Below, in pieces: positions 46,518 to 57,580 of a stretch of 64,000 bases of DNA. The DNA comes from Avena insularis (taxonomy: Eukaryota > Streptophyta > Magnoliopsida > Poales > Poaceae). A program made the position numbers and the translations under genes. Within the stretch, counting starts at the first letter, position 1, and each line of letters opens with the position of its first letter. Location of the stretch: the NCBI GenBank assembly GCA_023614405.1, contig CM042687.1:233208292-233272291 (forward strand). The letters are read 5' to 3'. The notes beneath the pieces were generated by a model. The model made no database searches. It was given only the letters and a program-made list of their open reading frames with translations, and was not told the origin of the DNA.

Positions 46518-48747
46518 TGAAAGTTTTTCTGTTCAAAAGCTTAGCCCAAGGGTCTATTATATTTTGAATACACTAATGTTGTTAATGAAGATTGTGTGAA
46601 GTTTTGTATGAAGGAAATCATTTCAGGTGTAGAGAGAGAATGATATAATGAGATAAAGAATGGACAAAAGCTCAAGCTTCGGGATGCCACCCCTGGTGTC
46701 ACCCCAAGAAATATCCAAGAGGTACAAGCGTCAAAGCTTGGGGATGCCCAAGGCATCCCCTTCTTCATGAATAAAAATCTGAGGTCTTTCTAGACACTTC
46801 GTTTTTATTGTTTCATGCACTATTGTGTTATTCTTGGAGTGTCTTAGTTTTCGTTTTCTTTTCTTAGTTTGTTTATTTTGCTTTAATAAAGTAGTTTGGA
46901 CCCCCATTCTCGCTGTGTTGCTTCAAATAAGTTGATTGGTGTTGGAAAGGAGTAGAAGGTTCTTGCTTGAATAGTGCAAGAGGAGCTTGCTTTGACTGTG
47001 ACTTTAGCATGACATGCTAGGTGTTGTTTTGATCTTATGCTTAGTGATTATTGTTGTAGCATGATTTATCCCAAACAATTGGGATTTCTTAGTGTTCCTT
47101 GAAAGAATCATGCGTTGTTTTAGCATACAAAAGCATAGTATTGTGGTATTCTCCTTTGATGCTTTGTTTGGGTCGACTTGGCACATGCTCACACCATGTT
47201 ATGACGATGAACAAGTCACCATAGCCTCTATGATCATTTTGTCCTTGACTTGTAGTACCACTTTATGCTTTGATTAGTAATGTTTTGTCGCTTTGCATGA
47301 TTATGGCCATTATTGCTCTCTTAGTTGGTTGCTCCCAGTCTTTTGCTAGCCTCCACTTGTATGAGTAAGCTATACTCATGCTTCCAACTCCCAAGAAACC
47401 AAGTTATTCCAAAGTGTCAATTATAAATTCCTATGCATGGTGTGTTACACCATTCCAAGTATATTCTTGTTTTCATCTATCTTCAAATTCAAAAATATTT
47501 TGTTATGTGAAAACTTAGTGATTAAAGCTCTCACGAACTTGATGGCACACCTTTTATTTCTTGCCCCAAATAAACTTGAATCATTGTGGCATCTATGTTG
47601 TATATGCTTGCACTTATACGTTGGAATTAGCAGAACCATGCTGTCATGGGGAACATTTTCAACATTGCACTTGTACTTTGTACACAGTTAATATCATGCT
47701 CTTTTGTCTATGGATGTCGCCGGTGTGAAATAAAAAGGGAGCTTATAAGTCCATGGAGTTATGTATTTTGTGTTAGATAAACGCTTGGGCCGCTAACCTA
47801 AGCCATGCCTAATCATGGTGTTAACTTGTAGCATCACCATAATGAGCAATCTGTGAAGCATCCTCAATAAAAACCTATGAAAATAGCAAATAAAAAGATC
47901 ACTGAGATGCTCATTATCTGCTTGCCTTGTCATTTTGGTTATGGGATAGCTCTTGTACCATGTGCAAGGGGTGCCCCGTTGAAGGTTCTCTATGATACAC
48001 ATGTACTTACTAGGACAAGAACTTACAGGTGACTAAAGTTGAGTATCATGCGGTGCGTCCCTCATATTCAAGGGACATGAGATTTCCAACTTATACTTTG
48101 TCAAGCATATACTCCATAGTTTGTTCACTTTAACATTAATCACTTCAAGATGCTTATGATAGGGGCAATGAGGGCTGAAAGCTAACAAGTACCATAATTT
48201 CTGGAAGCTCTTTTTGAAACTTGAAATCCCTTCTTCCCTTTATGAAGGGCCTTTCTTCCACCATTATATTGAGTCTCCACCTTCTACCTTTAGGCACCAG
48301 TTAAGAGAGCATATTTTCCATTCTTAGTTCTATGCGCATTGTCCCAAAACTTATTGATTGATGCATATTGTTGATATTACTTATTCTTGTGCTATTTGTA
48401 TCTAGTCACTCTTATGAACTTTCAAGGTGTCCTATGCATCTATTTGCTACTCCATGAGGGACAAGTTGTATGCCACTATGCCATGTTTTTTGTATGTGAA
48501 ATAAACAAACGTTTTTCAATGCATGTTATTCATGATCTTTGTTTGTAGCCTTTCATGTTGCATGCATAGTTACTCTGTCTTACTGTTAGAACTCCATCTT
48601 TCATGCTCATGTTTAGAGTTCTTTCATCCTAGATTTCAATGCTTTCAAATGGTTTGATCTTGGTTTTGATGGTGCATGTCACCTTAAAAATTATTCTTTT
48701 ATCACTTACCTACTCGAGGACGAACAGGGGTTAAGCTTGGGGATGCT
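46518..48747 (+). other. Element G 3' non-coding region, second part, and polypurine tract
   Basis: No gene seen. It is homologous to element D 36990 back to 34770 in opposite orientation, and partly to element F. It ends in TTAAGCTTGGGGATGCT (48731-48747), the polypurine tract abutting the 3' LTR. Confidence 0.75.
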
Positions 48748-50320
48748 TGATACGTCGGAAATGTATCTATAATTTTTGATGTTCCATGCTTGTTTAGTGT
48801 CTACTTTGCTTTGCTTTGTCCACACTTTGAGGTGATTTTTATATGTTTTCTGGTACTAACCTATTAACAAGTTGCCACAGTGCCAGTTGCTTGTTTTCTG
48901 CTGTTTTTGGTTCCAGAAAATCTAGTAAGGAAATATTCTCGGAATTGGACGGGACAAAAGCCAAAGTAATATTTCACCGAGGAGAACACGGAGTCCAGAG
49001 GAGATACGGAGGGGTGCCACAGGGTGGCCGCACCCCCCCAGGCGCATCCCACCCTAGGCCGCGCCTGGGAAGGGTGTGGGCCCCCTGGCCGCCTCCCAGC
49101 CTCGCCCCTTCGCCTATAAGAAGCCGCCGATGCCTAAATCCTAAGTACCTAATCAATATTTCACGAAACCGTCTATACCTGCCGCCACCATCGTCCCTAG
49201 ATCGGGGGCATCTGGAGCTCTTCCCAGCACCATGTCGAAGGGGAGATCATCCCAGAGGCCTTCTTCTTCATCATGCCAGCCTCCGGTATGAAGCGTGAGT
49301 AGTTCCACCTTGGACTACGGGTCCATGTAGTAGCTAGATGGTTGTATCTCCTTCTTTGTTCTTTCATGTCTAGATCTTGTGAAGCTCCGTTGATGATCAA
49401 GATCTCATCTATTTGTAATCATGCATGTTGTGTTTGCGGGGATCCAATGGATATTGAGATTACCATGTCATATTGATTAATGGTTTTGTCTTATTGATTC
49501 TATCATGTCTGTGTTGTTTGTGATCTTGCATGCTCTTCGTTGTTAGTAGCTATATTTCCCAAGTAGTTGCTAGTGACTCCAAGAAGGGGTATTTATGCTC
49601 GATAGTGGGTTCATTTCTCTACTTAATCAAAGGAAGTGACAGAAATCTCTAAGGTTGTAGATGTGCTCTTGCCACTAGGGAGAAAACAACGGTCTCTTGT
49701 TCATGGAACAAGTGGATTGTTTACCTTACACACTTTGCTTAAAGCAGTTGTCTATTGCTTGCAACTTAATACTAGAGGGGGTTCGGATGATAACCCAAAG
49801 GTGGATTTCTAGTCATAGATGCAGTTGGATGGCGGTCTATGTATCTTGTTGTATTTCCCAATCGAATCTCATAGGATCTTTATGTCTAGTATTACATTGT
49901 TATGCCTTGCTCAGTCCTGTCAATTGCCCTGCTGTATTTTTTTACCCAGCATGCCATGTTTGTTTATCTAAGGAGAACACCTCTAGTGAACTATGGACCC
50001 CGGTCCAATATTTACCATTGATACATCTTCCACTATTACTGTTTACTTTCTGCAAACCACCATCACCTTCCACACCATACAGTTAATCCTTTGTTGCAGC
50101 AACCGGTGAGATTGACAACCTCACTGTTAGTTGGGGCAAAGTCTTGAGTTTGAGTTGTGCAGGTTTTCACGTTGCTTGCAACACCTTTGAGACGTTTCCT
50201 TCCTCATACTGGTTTGATAACCTTGGTTTCTTACTAAGGGAAGACTTGCTGCTGTGCTGCATCATACCTTGCTCTTGGGGTTTCCCGACGAAGCGCTCCC
50301 ACGTTGACGCAGCGCCATCA
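48748..50320 (+). repeat. Element G 3' LTR, 1573 bp
   Basis: Starts TGATACGTCGGAAATG and ends CAGCGCCATCA, then TTGAG. Open frames seen here (48843-49298 and others) recur in the other LTRs of this family and have no domain. Confidence 0.92.
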
Positions 50321-50600
50321 TTGAGAAGCCTGAAGATGATAATATGTCTATTATTCTTTGGAGACCTTTTCTTAATACTGCAGGTGTTGTCATCAATTGT
50401 AATCAAGGAAAAGTAACTTTTAATATTAATGACAAAGAGCATATTGTCTATTTCCCAAAGAAGATTGATAAGAGCTATGGCATGAATTAAATAGAAAATA
50501 TAGAGAGCATCAAAGTTGGAGAAATATATTGTCCCATTCCACAAGAAAGTTTTGAAACTATTATGATTGGGACTATTGCTATCAAGATTGAGGTAACATA
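50321..50600 (+). pseudogene. Element F second, partial protease copy
   Basis: After the right TTGAG the sequence resumes inside the protease, not at its end: EDDNMSIILWRPFLNTAG through IKVGEIYC. It then goes further than the left copy, with PIPQESFETIMIG, and ends near 50598. The stretch 50322-50532 repeats 42206-42416 at about 95% identity. With the TTGAG duplication this shows the two copies were adjacent before G inserted. Confidence 0.8.
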
Positions 50601-51437
50601 ATCATTTTTTGAAATTCAAAGTTTTATTTCATATAAAATTGTTTTGGTAACAAGACTTGATCAACCTTGTTAACAAAGGGATTTTAATGAACAAAACAAT
50701 GCTTTCACCATGGTTATACTTGCTCACTTTTATTTTCTCCTTTCCAGTCTTTGCTCTTCGTCTTGTTCGTCTTAGTTTTGCTAGTTGCTTGCTTTTTAGA
50801 GTGATTAGAACTTCAGTAGTTTTGGTTTGCTTTTTGTGTCTTTCAAAAATCTTTTTCTGTGAGAAAATCAATTTTCATGGCCAAAAATAAAGTTTCCCGA
50901 AAAATCCCAAAAAATTCATATTAAATTTTTCCATGAAAAAAAGGGGCAGAGGTGCACCTGGAGTGACCCACTGGGACCCACCTGGCCAGCACACCCCCTG
51001 GTGGCGCGGCCAGCCCTAGGGCGCGCCTGGCCTTGGTGGTGCCCACCTGTGGCCCTCCAAGATGCCTCCTTCCAGCCACTTCTTTCTCTCTCCCGAAAAA
51101 CACCGGAAAACTTTCTCAAGCTCGAGTTCCTGCTGTTCCTGCTCTCTATTTTCGATATCCTTGCTTAGCCCATATTTGATGTTGATTTTTGGAGGTATTG
51201 CTCTCTGGTATGTGCCTCCTCCGCTTGTCCAATTAGATTTTTTATTGGTGGACTGTATCTTGAGTATTTTCTACTGTAGGTAACTGGTTGTGTGAGCTTG
51301 CATGCTTGTTCTATGCTTAGAGATTTCATTCTGATGCATGTTTAGGCCTCTAGCAAGTTTCTATAGTAGTTCCTCATCATTTATCAACTTAGAGATCACT
51401 TGGTTTGATATTTGTCTAAAAAAATTAGAAAAGAAGA
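50601..51437 (+). other. Element F spacer where pol would be expected
   Basis: No RT, RNase H or integrase motif is seen in any frame. It holds low-complexity T-rich sequence and, at 50940-51060, a GC-rich stretch. No gene is called. Confidence 0.7.
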
Positions 51438-52534
51438 TGAGTGCATACCAAATGAATCAACATGTTGATGGTACCTAAGCCAATGAGAGTCCATCATGAG
51501 GAGGAGGTTTTCTCTTCCATATATCCATGCCCCGAATTTATGAGAGCTGCGGGGATCTTTCCAAACTATGATTCCCAATGTAGGGTTGGAACATTTTGTT
51601 GGAGAAAAGCCTTACCAATATGTTAAGCTAACCATGTTTATGGTGCAGGACTTTCGGTTTAGTTGGACCTTGTCTAATCCCATGGTCCACTACAAAATTT
51701 ATAATATAGTTGTCGACCTTCCTTTTTTTGATGTTTGTGCAGCTATCAGAGTGCTACAGTGGGGTTCTTGCGAGAAGATTAGAGAGAAACCTAAACCACT
51801 CATGGATTTGTATGCTGAAATTTGCCAAGGTTGCGACTTCTCAAAGGAAAGTGGTAAAATTTGGAATAATCATTTCCATCCATTAGATACTTTTCCTATT
51901 TGATTGCCAAGTGTGTTCTTGCTAGGAAGACTGCTAGAAAATTATCTTCATTTGATGTAGCTTTTATCTCAGCTGCTTTGAATAGGGATAGAACTTATAA
52001 CTTGGGTGCTTTGATAGCTTTCCGTCTTCCCACTAACCGTGAGAAAGGCGGAATTTGTGGAGGTCTCATTGCATCTCGTTTGCTAGCTTTTCATGTTTAG
52101 AGCCTCATCATTCAGATTTTTAGTTCCCATAGAGAGACTTGATCTCAATTCCATGGTTCAGCATAAATTTGTTTCTTCTTGGGCTACTTTGAGTGAGCTA
52201 CCATAGAAATAACCTTAGTCAAGCGTGGTTGGAGAGGGGGTAGGTCTGAGAAAGTAGTCTCTTTCCCTGCACCTGCTTTATTTAACTTTGATAACAGGCA
52301 AGGATGGTCACTCATGGAGGAAGAACTTGACACATACGTGGTGGAGCTCTCCCAACAAGAGGAGAATGTCAGAGAGGATGCCAAAGATGATTCAGTTCAG
52401 CCCTCCAACATGGGAGAGTCTTCATACCAGCAGCCCTCCTATGATTGGAGCGCTTCTTCTTGTTCTTCGTGAGGGCCTGATTATGATCATTCCTATGATG
52501 ATCCACCAGCTTGGGGTTACTACCCACGCTATTG
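51438..52534 (+). pseudogene. Element F downstream ORF of unknown function, broken
   Basis: From about ATG 51438 (MSAYQMNQHVDG), through several breaks. Open parts are 51568-51903 (IPNVGLEHFVGEKPYQYVKL, HYKIYNIVVDLPFFDVCAAI, VLQWGSCEKIREKPKPLMDL) and, after a TGA at 51901-51903, 51904-52100 (KCVLARKTARKLSSFDVAFI, KGGICGGLIASRLLAF). More scraps (LMEEELDTYVVELSQQEE) run to near 52534. This type of ORF is common downstream of gag/pol in Athila-like elements of Triticeae. I know of no function. It ends just before a conserved purine motif CCTAAGCTTGGGGGAGG (52554). Confidence 0.6.
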
Positions 52535-52554
52535 AGCCCCACTTAGGCCAAAAG

Positions 52555-54789
52555 CCTAAGCTTGGGGGAGGTATATCAACATCACACTCATCTATATATC
52601 ATGTTTCATCGGTACTTTGTATATCCATGTTTCGCTTTCTTTTTGGTTTTTGTTTCTGCTTTCCCAAAACACAAAAAGACCAAAAATATTTTTGTCATTT
52701 CTCTTGGTTTGTTTCTTTGCTCTTTAGCTTTGGTTTGCTTTAAGAAAAATCCAAAAATATTTTGCTTTGTTTGCTTTTTCTTTGAGTGCTTTCTTTAAAA
52801 AGTCGAAAACACAAAAATATTTGTTGTTCTTCGTAGGTTTTGTGAAGTTCGTTGCAGGGTTCAGTGATCCTCAGTGGATTTGGTTTCATGTTATTATTCA
52901 AGCCACACAAGTGAAGAGCAATAATGATGATTAATGACAACTTGAGGTGTGGTAAGAGGCTGGTAATGAACTCTATTTATCTTCAATTTTGTACATATAC
53001 TTAGCATTGTGAGCATGCTTAGTCTATTCATATAAGGTGTATGTATTTATTGGATGCTTAGTAGTTTTTGCTCTCTTATGATTAGCTCCAGCTTGCTAAT
53101 AGTTTGTAGCATGTCATATGAATGTTTGATTGCATTATTCTATACATAATTGGGTATGACATTATGGTATCCTCCTCTGATTGTTTCATTTGAATCGACT
53201 TGGCACATGATCATGCATGCATATGACTGAACCAAAGTCAATTAAGCCTCGATGATTTATTTTGCCTCGGAGTTCTTGTATCACATTTATGCCATAATTA
53301 ATTCTGTTTTATTGCAAGCATGATTATGAAAGTTATTTCTCTCTCGTTTGTCGCTCCCTTTCTATTGCTAGCCTTCACTTGCACTGAATATGACCTATAC
53401 TCGTGCTTCCAACTCCGAAAAACCAATATTGTCAAAAGTGTCCACCATATCTACCTACTAGAATCATTTGCTATTTAGCGCATATTTATTATGCCTCGTT
53501 TTCTTTCAAATAAAATGTTTGCTTGTTATGAGAAAGTTAGTTAGTAAAGCCCTCATGAACTTGATGACACACTTTATTTCTTACACTTAATAAGTCTGAA
53601 CCATTGTGACTGTCCATGAAAGTTATATGCTTGCAAATTATAGGTTGGGAGTTAGCAGAACCGTGCTATCACGGGGAACACTTTCAACACCTGTAATTAT
53701 TACCCAGTTGATATCAGGCTCTTTTGTTTACGGATGTCTTCGGTGTGAAATAAAAGGTGAGCTTGTAAGTTCATGGAGTAATGTATATGTGTTAGAGAAA
53801 CGCCTGGGCCGCTAGCCTAAGTCATGCCTAATCATGGTGGAAACTTGCAGCATAACCATAGTGAGCAATCTATGAAGTTTTCTTCTTATATAAGAAAAAA
53901 GAGAGACACTAAAAAGAGGAAAGAGAGAGAAAAGCACCATTTTTCCATGGTAAATAAGAAGATTGCTGAGATGCTCACTATCTGCTTGCCTTGTCATTTT
54001 GATATGGGATAGCTCAAGTGTCATGGGGCAAGGGGTACCCCGTTGGCGGTTCTCTATGATACGCATGTATTTACTATGACAATAACTTACCGATAACTAA
54101 ATTTGAGTAGCATGAGGAGCGGCCCTCGTACTCAAGGGACATGAGATTTCCAGTTTATGGTCTGTCAAGCATATAACTCATACTGGACCTCACTTTCACC
54201 TTAACCATTTAAAGATGCCTATGATAGGGGCAATAAGAGCTCAAAGCTAATGAGTACCATACTTTCAGCATTTGGAAGCCTTTCAAACTTTTCAAAACCT
54301 TTTCACTTCCTTGTTGAGTCACCACTTATTCTATGAGCACCTTCTTGAGAGCATAGTTGTCATTCTTAGTGTAATGTGCTTGCCTCAAAACTTGGTTAAT
54401 TATTTCATAACTTTGATGCTTGTATCTCTGATATCTTTACTTCTAGTCTTCACTTGAACTTCAGAGGTGCCTTGGCATTCATGTTTTGCTCCACCATCAA
54501 AGTAAAGCGAGATACCACTCTATCATACCATCTTATGAGCATTGCAATGTTTCTCATGTTTATGTTTCATGCTACTTATTATTATTGAGTTGGAATCTCT
54601 TCATTGCTTGCAATGACTATTGAGTAGACTTAATTGCATACTCCTTATTATGAATTGTCTAAGTACTGATCATATGTTGAGAATATATACATTACATGAA
54701 GCAAATGTGTTCGTGAAAGTTTCTTTTATCGCACTCAGTTTTCAACTGAATTGCTTGAGGACAAGCAATAAGCTAAGCTTGGGGGGAGT
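52555..54789 (+). other. Element F 3' non-coding region and polypurine tract
   Basis: No gene seen. T-rich low complexity at 52620-52830, then a stretch homologous to elements G and D: for example AGTTAGCAGAACC at 53651 and GGACATGAGATTTCCA at 54138. It ends in AAGCTAAGCTTGGGGGGAGT, the polypurine tract before the LTR. Confidence 0.7.
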
Positions 54790-56155
54790 TGATACGTCCA
54801 AAACGTATATACTTTCCCAAACACTTTTGCTATTGTTTCTCCTCTAAACATGTGTGATTTGGATACAATTAACACGGACTGACGCTGTTTTTAGCAGAAT
54901 TGCTTTGGTGTAGTTTTTGTGCAGGAAATCAACTTTCAGGAAAAATCTCATAAAATATGCCAAAAATCCTATTTTACCAGAAGACTCACGGAGCCATAAG
55001 ATGAGGCAGAGGTGGTCCACGAGGGGCCCACACCCCCTGGCTGCGCGGGCTAACCCAGGCCGCTCCTGGGAGGGGTGTGGCCACCTCGGGCACCCCCTCG
55101 TCCTCCCTATTCGCCTACATAAAGCCTTCTGACCTAAAAACGACGGGGGGTTCGACGTTTTTTCAGATAGAGTTCCATTGTGCCGCCACCACCAGAAACT
55201 CCATTCTGGCACCCTGCCGGGATAGGGAATTGGAGGAGATCATCGCCATCATCATCACCGATGCCTCTCCATCAACCATCCATGTTTCCCCCATCCATGA
55301 GTTAGTAATCCCCCGTTGTAGGCTATGGGGATGGTAGGGATTGGATGAGATCTATCATGTAATCGAATAAGATTGTTAGGGCATGGTGCCTAGTATCTCT
55401 ATTTGTGTTATTTGACTTTGTTCCAACTTGTTGTGCTTAATTCTTTTCACTAGGGCATGAGTGCCATGATCTCAGATCTGAACTTATTATTGATTCATGA
55501 TGATAGTATTGTTTGTGATCTTATCTGCAAGTTGTGTACACATATCATTGTCCAAAACCAAAGGCCCCAAAGTGACAGAAATTGGGACAGCTGGAGGGGA
55601 TGGCTGTGATATGAGGATCACATGTGTTCACGGAGTGTTAATGCTTTGCTCTGGTACTCTATTAGAAGGAGTACCTTAATTGCCAATAGATTCCCTTGAG
55701 GCCCCGCTGCAACGGCTGGCAGGACAAAAGATGTTGTGCATGTTCTCATCGCGAGCATGTATGACTATATATGGAACACATGCCTATGATTATTTAGTAC
55801 TTGGATGCTTTATCTTATTTATCTCCAAATGCCTTAGATCTTTAAGTTACATGAATAGTCTCATCCATGCAACGAACGTCCATCCATCCCTATGCCTACC
55901 ACGCTCAAATCCTATTGGTTGCTACTATTGTTATTACTGTCTTTGTTTTACTGCTACTGTTACTTTGCTATTGCTACTACAAAATTGTTGATACTAATAA
56001 ACTACTATGAGCAAGATTATTTTCAGGTGCATCTGAATTGACAACTCAGTTGTTAAGAATTATAAGTATTTTTTAGCTCTCCTTGTGTTGAATCAATAAA
56101 TTGGGTTATACTACCCTCGAAGACTGTTGCGATCCCCTATACTTATGGGTCATCA
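54790..56155 (+). repeat. Element F 3' LTR, 1366 bp
   Basis: Starts TGATACGTCCAAAACG after the polypurine tract and ends CTTATGGGTCATCA. It is a different subfamily from the LTRs of D and G. A TATA-like CTACATAAAG lies at about 55116. The end is fixed by CACTA exon sequence resuming at 56156 (AATTGGG). Confidence 0.85.
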
Positions 56156-56639
56156 ATTGGGAGGTTGTCCCTAACAATCACTCCGCATTGATTTGTAAAC
56201 ATCCTTCGGTCCTTTTCTGGAGAAATCGGTTCTCCATTATCATCTATTTCCTCGATGGTGAACCTTTGATTACCATCCAACTTTCTGTTTGGGCCTCGTT
56301 TCGTTCTAGCTGTCGATTGTTTCGATCTGGTGGGCTAAAATAAGAAGAGAGAGTGATTAATATATATATATTCAGATCAATTAATGAATAGAGGTCACAC
56401 GGGGCTTAATACATATATACCTCGTTGGATGTTGTCGAGGGGCCATCATTGTTGTCTGTTTGCTGTTTGTCCATCTGGTCTTGCCCTTCGTACATCAGGT
56501 TTTTCTCTAATCCATCACCTGATGGATTCAAATATGAGGATATATCTTGCTCGATCTCGATATCTTCACCGGTATTAATAAGAGGAATTTCACCTCTTAT
56601 CATGCCCTGAAGAAGATCTTCACCATTGCGATCATCCAT
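56156..56639 (-). pseudogene. CACTA TNP1-like gene, exon 1 and part of exon 2, cut by element F
   Basis: Exon 1 is 56639-56421, 73 codons from MDDRNGEDLLQGMIRG to ..TTSNE. An intron of 86 bases (56420-56335) has GT and AG ends on the minus strand. Exon 2 is 56334-56156, in the same phase with no stop: PTRSKQSTARTKRGPNRKLD, then RMFTNQCGVIVRDNLP. The exon 1 acidic start and the exon 2 basic start followed by NQCGVIVRD match the N-terminus of plant CACTA TNP1-type proteins. These bind subterminal repeats and help the TNP2 transposase. The remainder of the gene would lie on the far side of element F. The sequence is open wherever present. Confidence 0.75.
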
Positions 56640-56697
56640 GACTTAACTATTCCAGAAACAAAGGTAAAACAAGTTATAAAAAAATAGTAAGAAATTA

Positions 56698-56827
56698 GCA
56701 ATGTACTAAAAAAGGTCACATTTTTATGTAGATATGAGCAAATAATACCTATTTATGTAGATATCTACATAAATAGGTATTATTTGCTCATATCTACATA
56801 AAAGGGTGACCCTTTTTAGTACATTGC
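56698..56827. repeat. Spacer-free 130-bp palindrome
   Basis: Left arm 56698-56762, right arm 56763-56827, 65 bases each. There are only about three mismatches (near 56715-56721) and no spacer. The centre is GTAGATATCTAC. It lies between the TATA box and coding exon of the TNP1-like gene, in the leader or first intron on the minus strand. Confidence 0.95.
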
Positions 56828-57560
56828 AATATAAGTGCATTGCTATATCTAATTGAATAAACATTCTAGCAAATAAATATTATGCAAACAAATATTAGTA
56901 CTAACATATTTCTACACTAACAAAATTTCTACCAAATATTACTACCAAACCCTAAATATTAATACTAAACAAATATTAATACTAAATATTAATATTAAAT
57001 CCTAAACATTACTACAAACATTAATACTAAACAAATATTAATAATAAACCCTAAACATTACTACAAACATTAATATTAATAACAAATATTGACTAATACT
57101 AATCAAATATTGACTAATACTAAAATATTAATACTAATTGACTAATATTGACTAACTAATTGACAAACGTTGACAAATATTGACTAATACTAAACAAATA
57201 TTTACTAACTAATTGACTAATACTAAACAAATTTATAATAATTGACTAACAAGATCGGGAGGCTGATCGGGCGCGGTCGGGGGTGGCGCGGTGCAAGGAC
57301 AAGGCCGGTGAGGTCGTAGGCGGCGGCGAGCGAAGGTTATGGTGTGAGGACAAGGCGGCGAGGGTCGGGGAGCGATCACGAGGTCGGCGGCGGCAAGCGC
57401 GTTGCGACGACGAGGCGGCACGGTTTGGGGCGACGATCGTGAGAACGAGCCAATGGATATGAGGACGGCGGCGAGGTCACGGGATTAGAAAAATTCGGCA
57501 GCACCTGCCCTTCTTCTTCTTCGCGTTGATTTGCCTCCTTTGTGTGGGGCAGGGCATGGG
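56828..57560 (-). other. TNP1-like gene leader and probable first intron
   Basis: 57240-57560 is GC-rich and probably the transcribed leader, with a donor-like GTTAGT at about 57249 on the minus strand. 56880-57240 is simple sequence, built from variants of AATATTAATACTAAAC, probably within the first intron. The short open frames in the leader have no domain. Confidence 0.5.
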
Positions 57561-57565
57561 GGCGG

Positions 57566-57574
57566 AATTTATAC
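57566..57574 (-). promoter_or_regulatory. Probable TATA box of the TNP1-like gene
   Basis: GTATAAATT on the minus strand, 16 bases from the first 37-nt hairpin and upstream of a GC-rich leader. Motif and position only. Confidence 0.6.
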
Positions 57575-57580
57575 ACCCCC

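Larger units (their letters stand above)
42435..50320 (+). mobile_element. Element G: non-autonomous Gypsy-type element encoding an unknown protein
   Basis: Complete element, 7886 bp, flanked by a 5-base duplication TTGAG. LTRs are 42435-44013 and 48748-50320 (TGATACRTCGG...GCGCCATCA). A tRNA-Asp-type PBS follows the 5' LTR and a polypurine tract precedes the 3' LTR. The LTR, leader and 3' region match element D, but the coding part is unrelated to D's gag-protease. It holds a 540-bp hAT insertion. No pol genes are present. The two LTRs differ by roughly 8% by eye, so the insertion is fairly old. Confidence 0.92.
40614..56155 (+). mobile_element. Element F: Athila-like Gypsy element without polymerase, interrupted by element G
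   Basis: Plus strand. A 5'-truncated gag, a protease, then (after the 7.9-kb insertion of element G at 42435-50320) a second partial protease copy, a spacer, a downstream ORF, 2.2 kb of non-coding sequence, a polypurine tract and the 3' LTR (54790-56155). The 5' LTR is missing, probably by deletion near 40614. No RT, RNase H or integrase is found between protease and the downstream ORF. The right end cuts exon 2 of a CACTA gene at 56156, so F was inserted there. Confidence 0.8.

Noticed and set aside
48843..49298. 151-codon frame in the LTR of element G
   Set aside because: Recurs with disruptions in all LTRs of the family, no domain.
57376..57576. Open frame in the GC-rich leader of the TNP1-like gene
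   Set aside because: No start context or domain; frames are open because of composition, and it crosses the likely TATA box.
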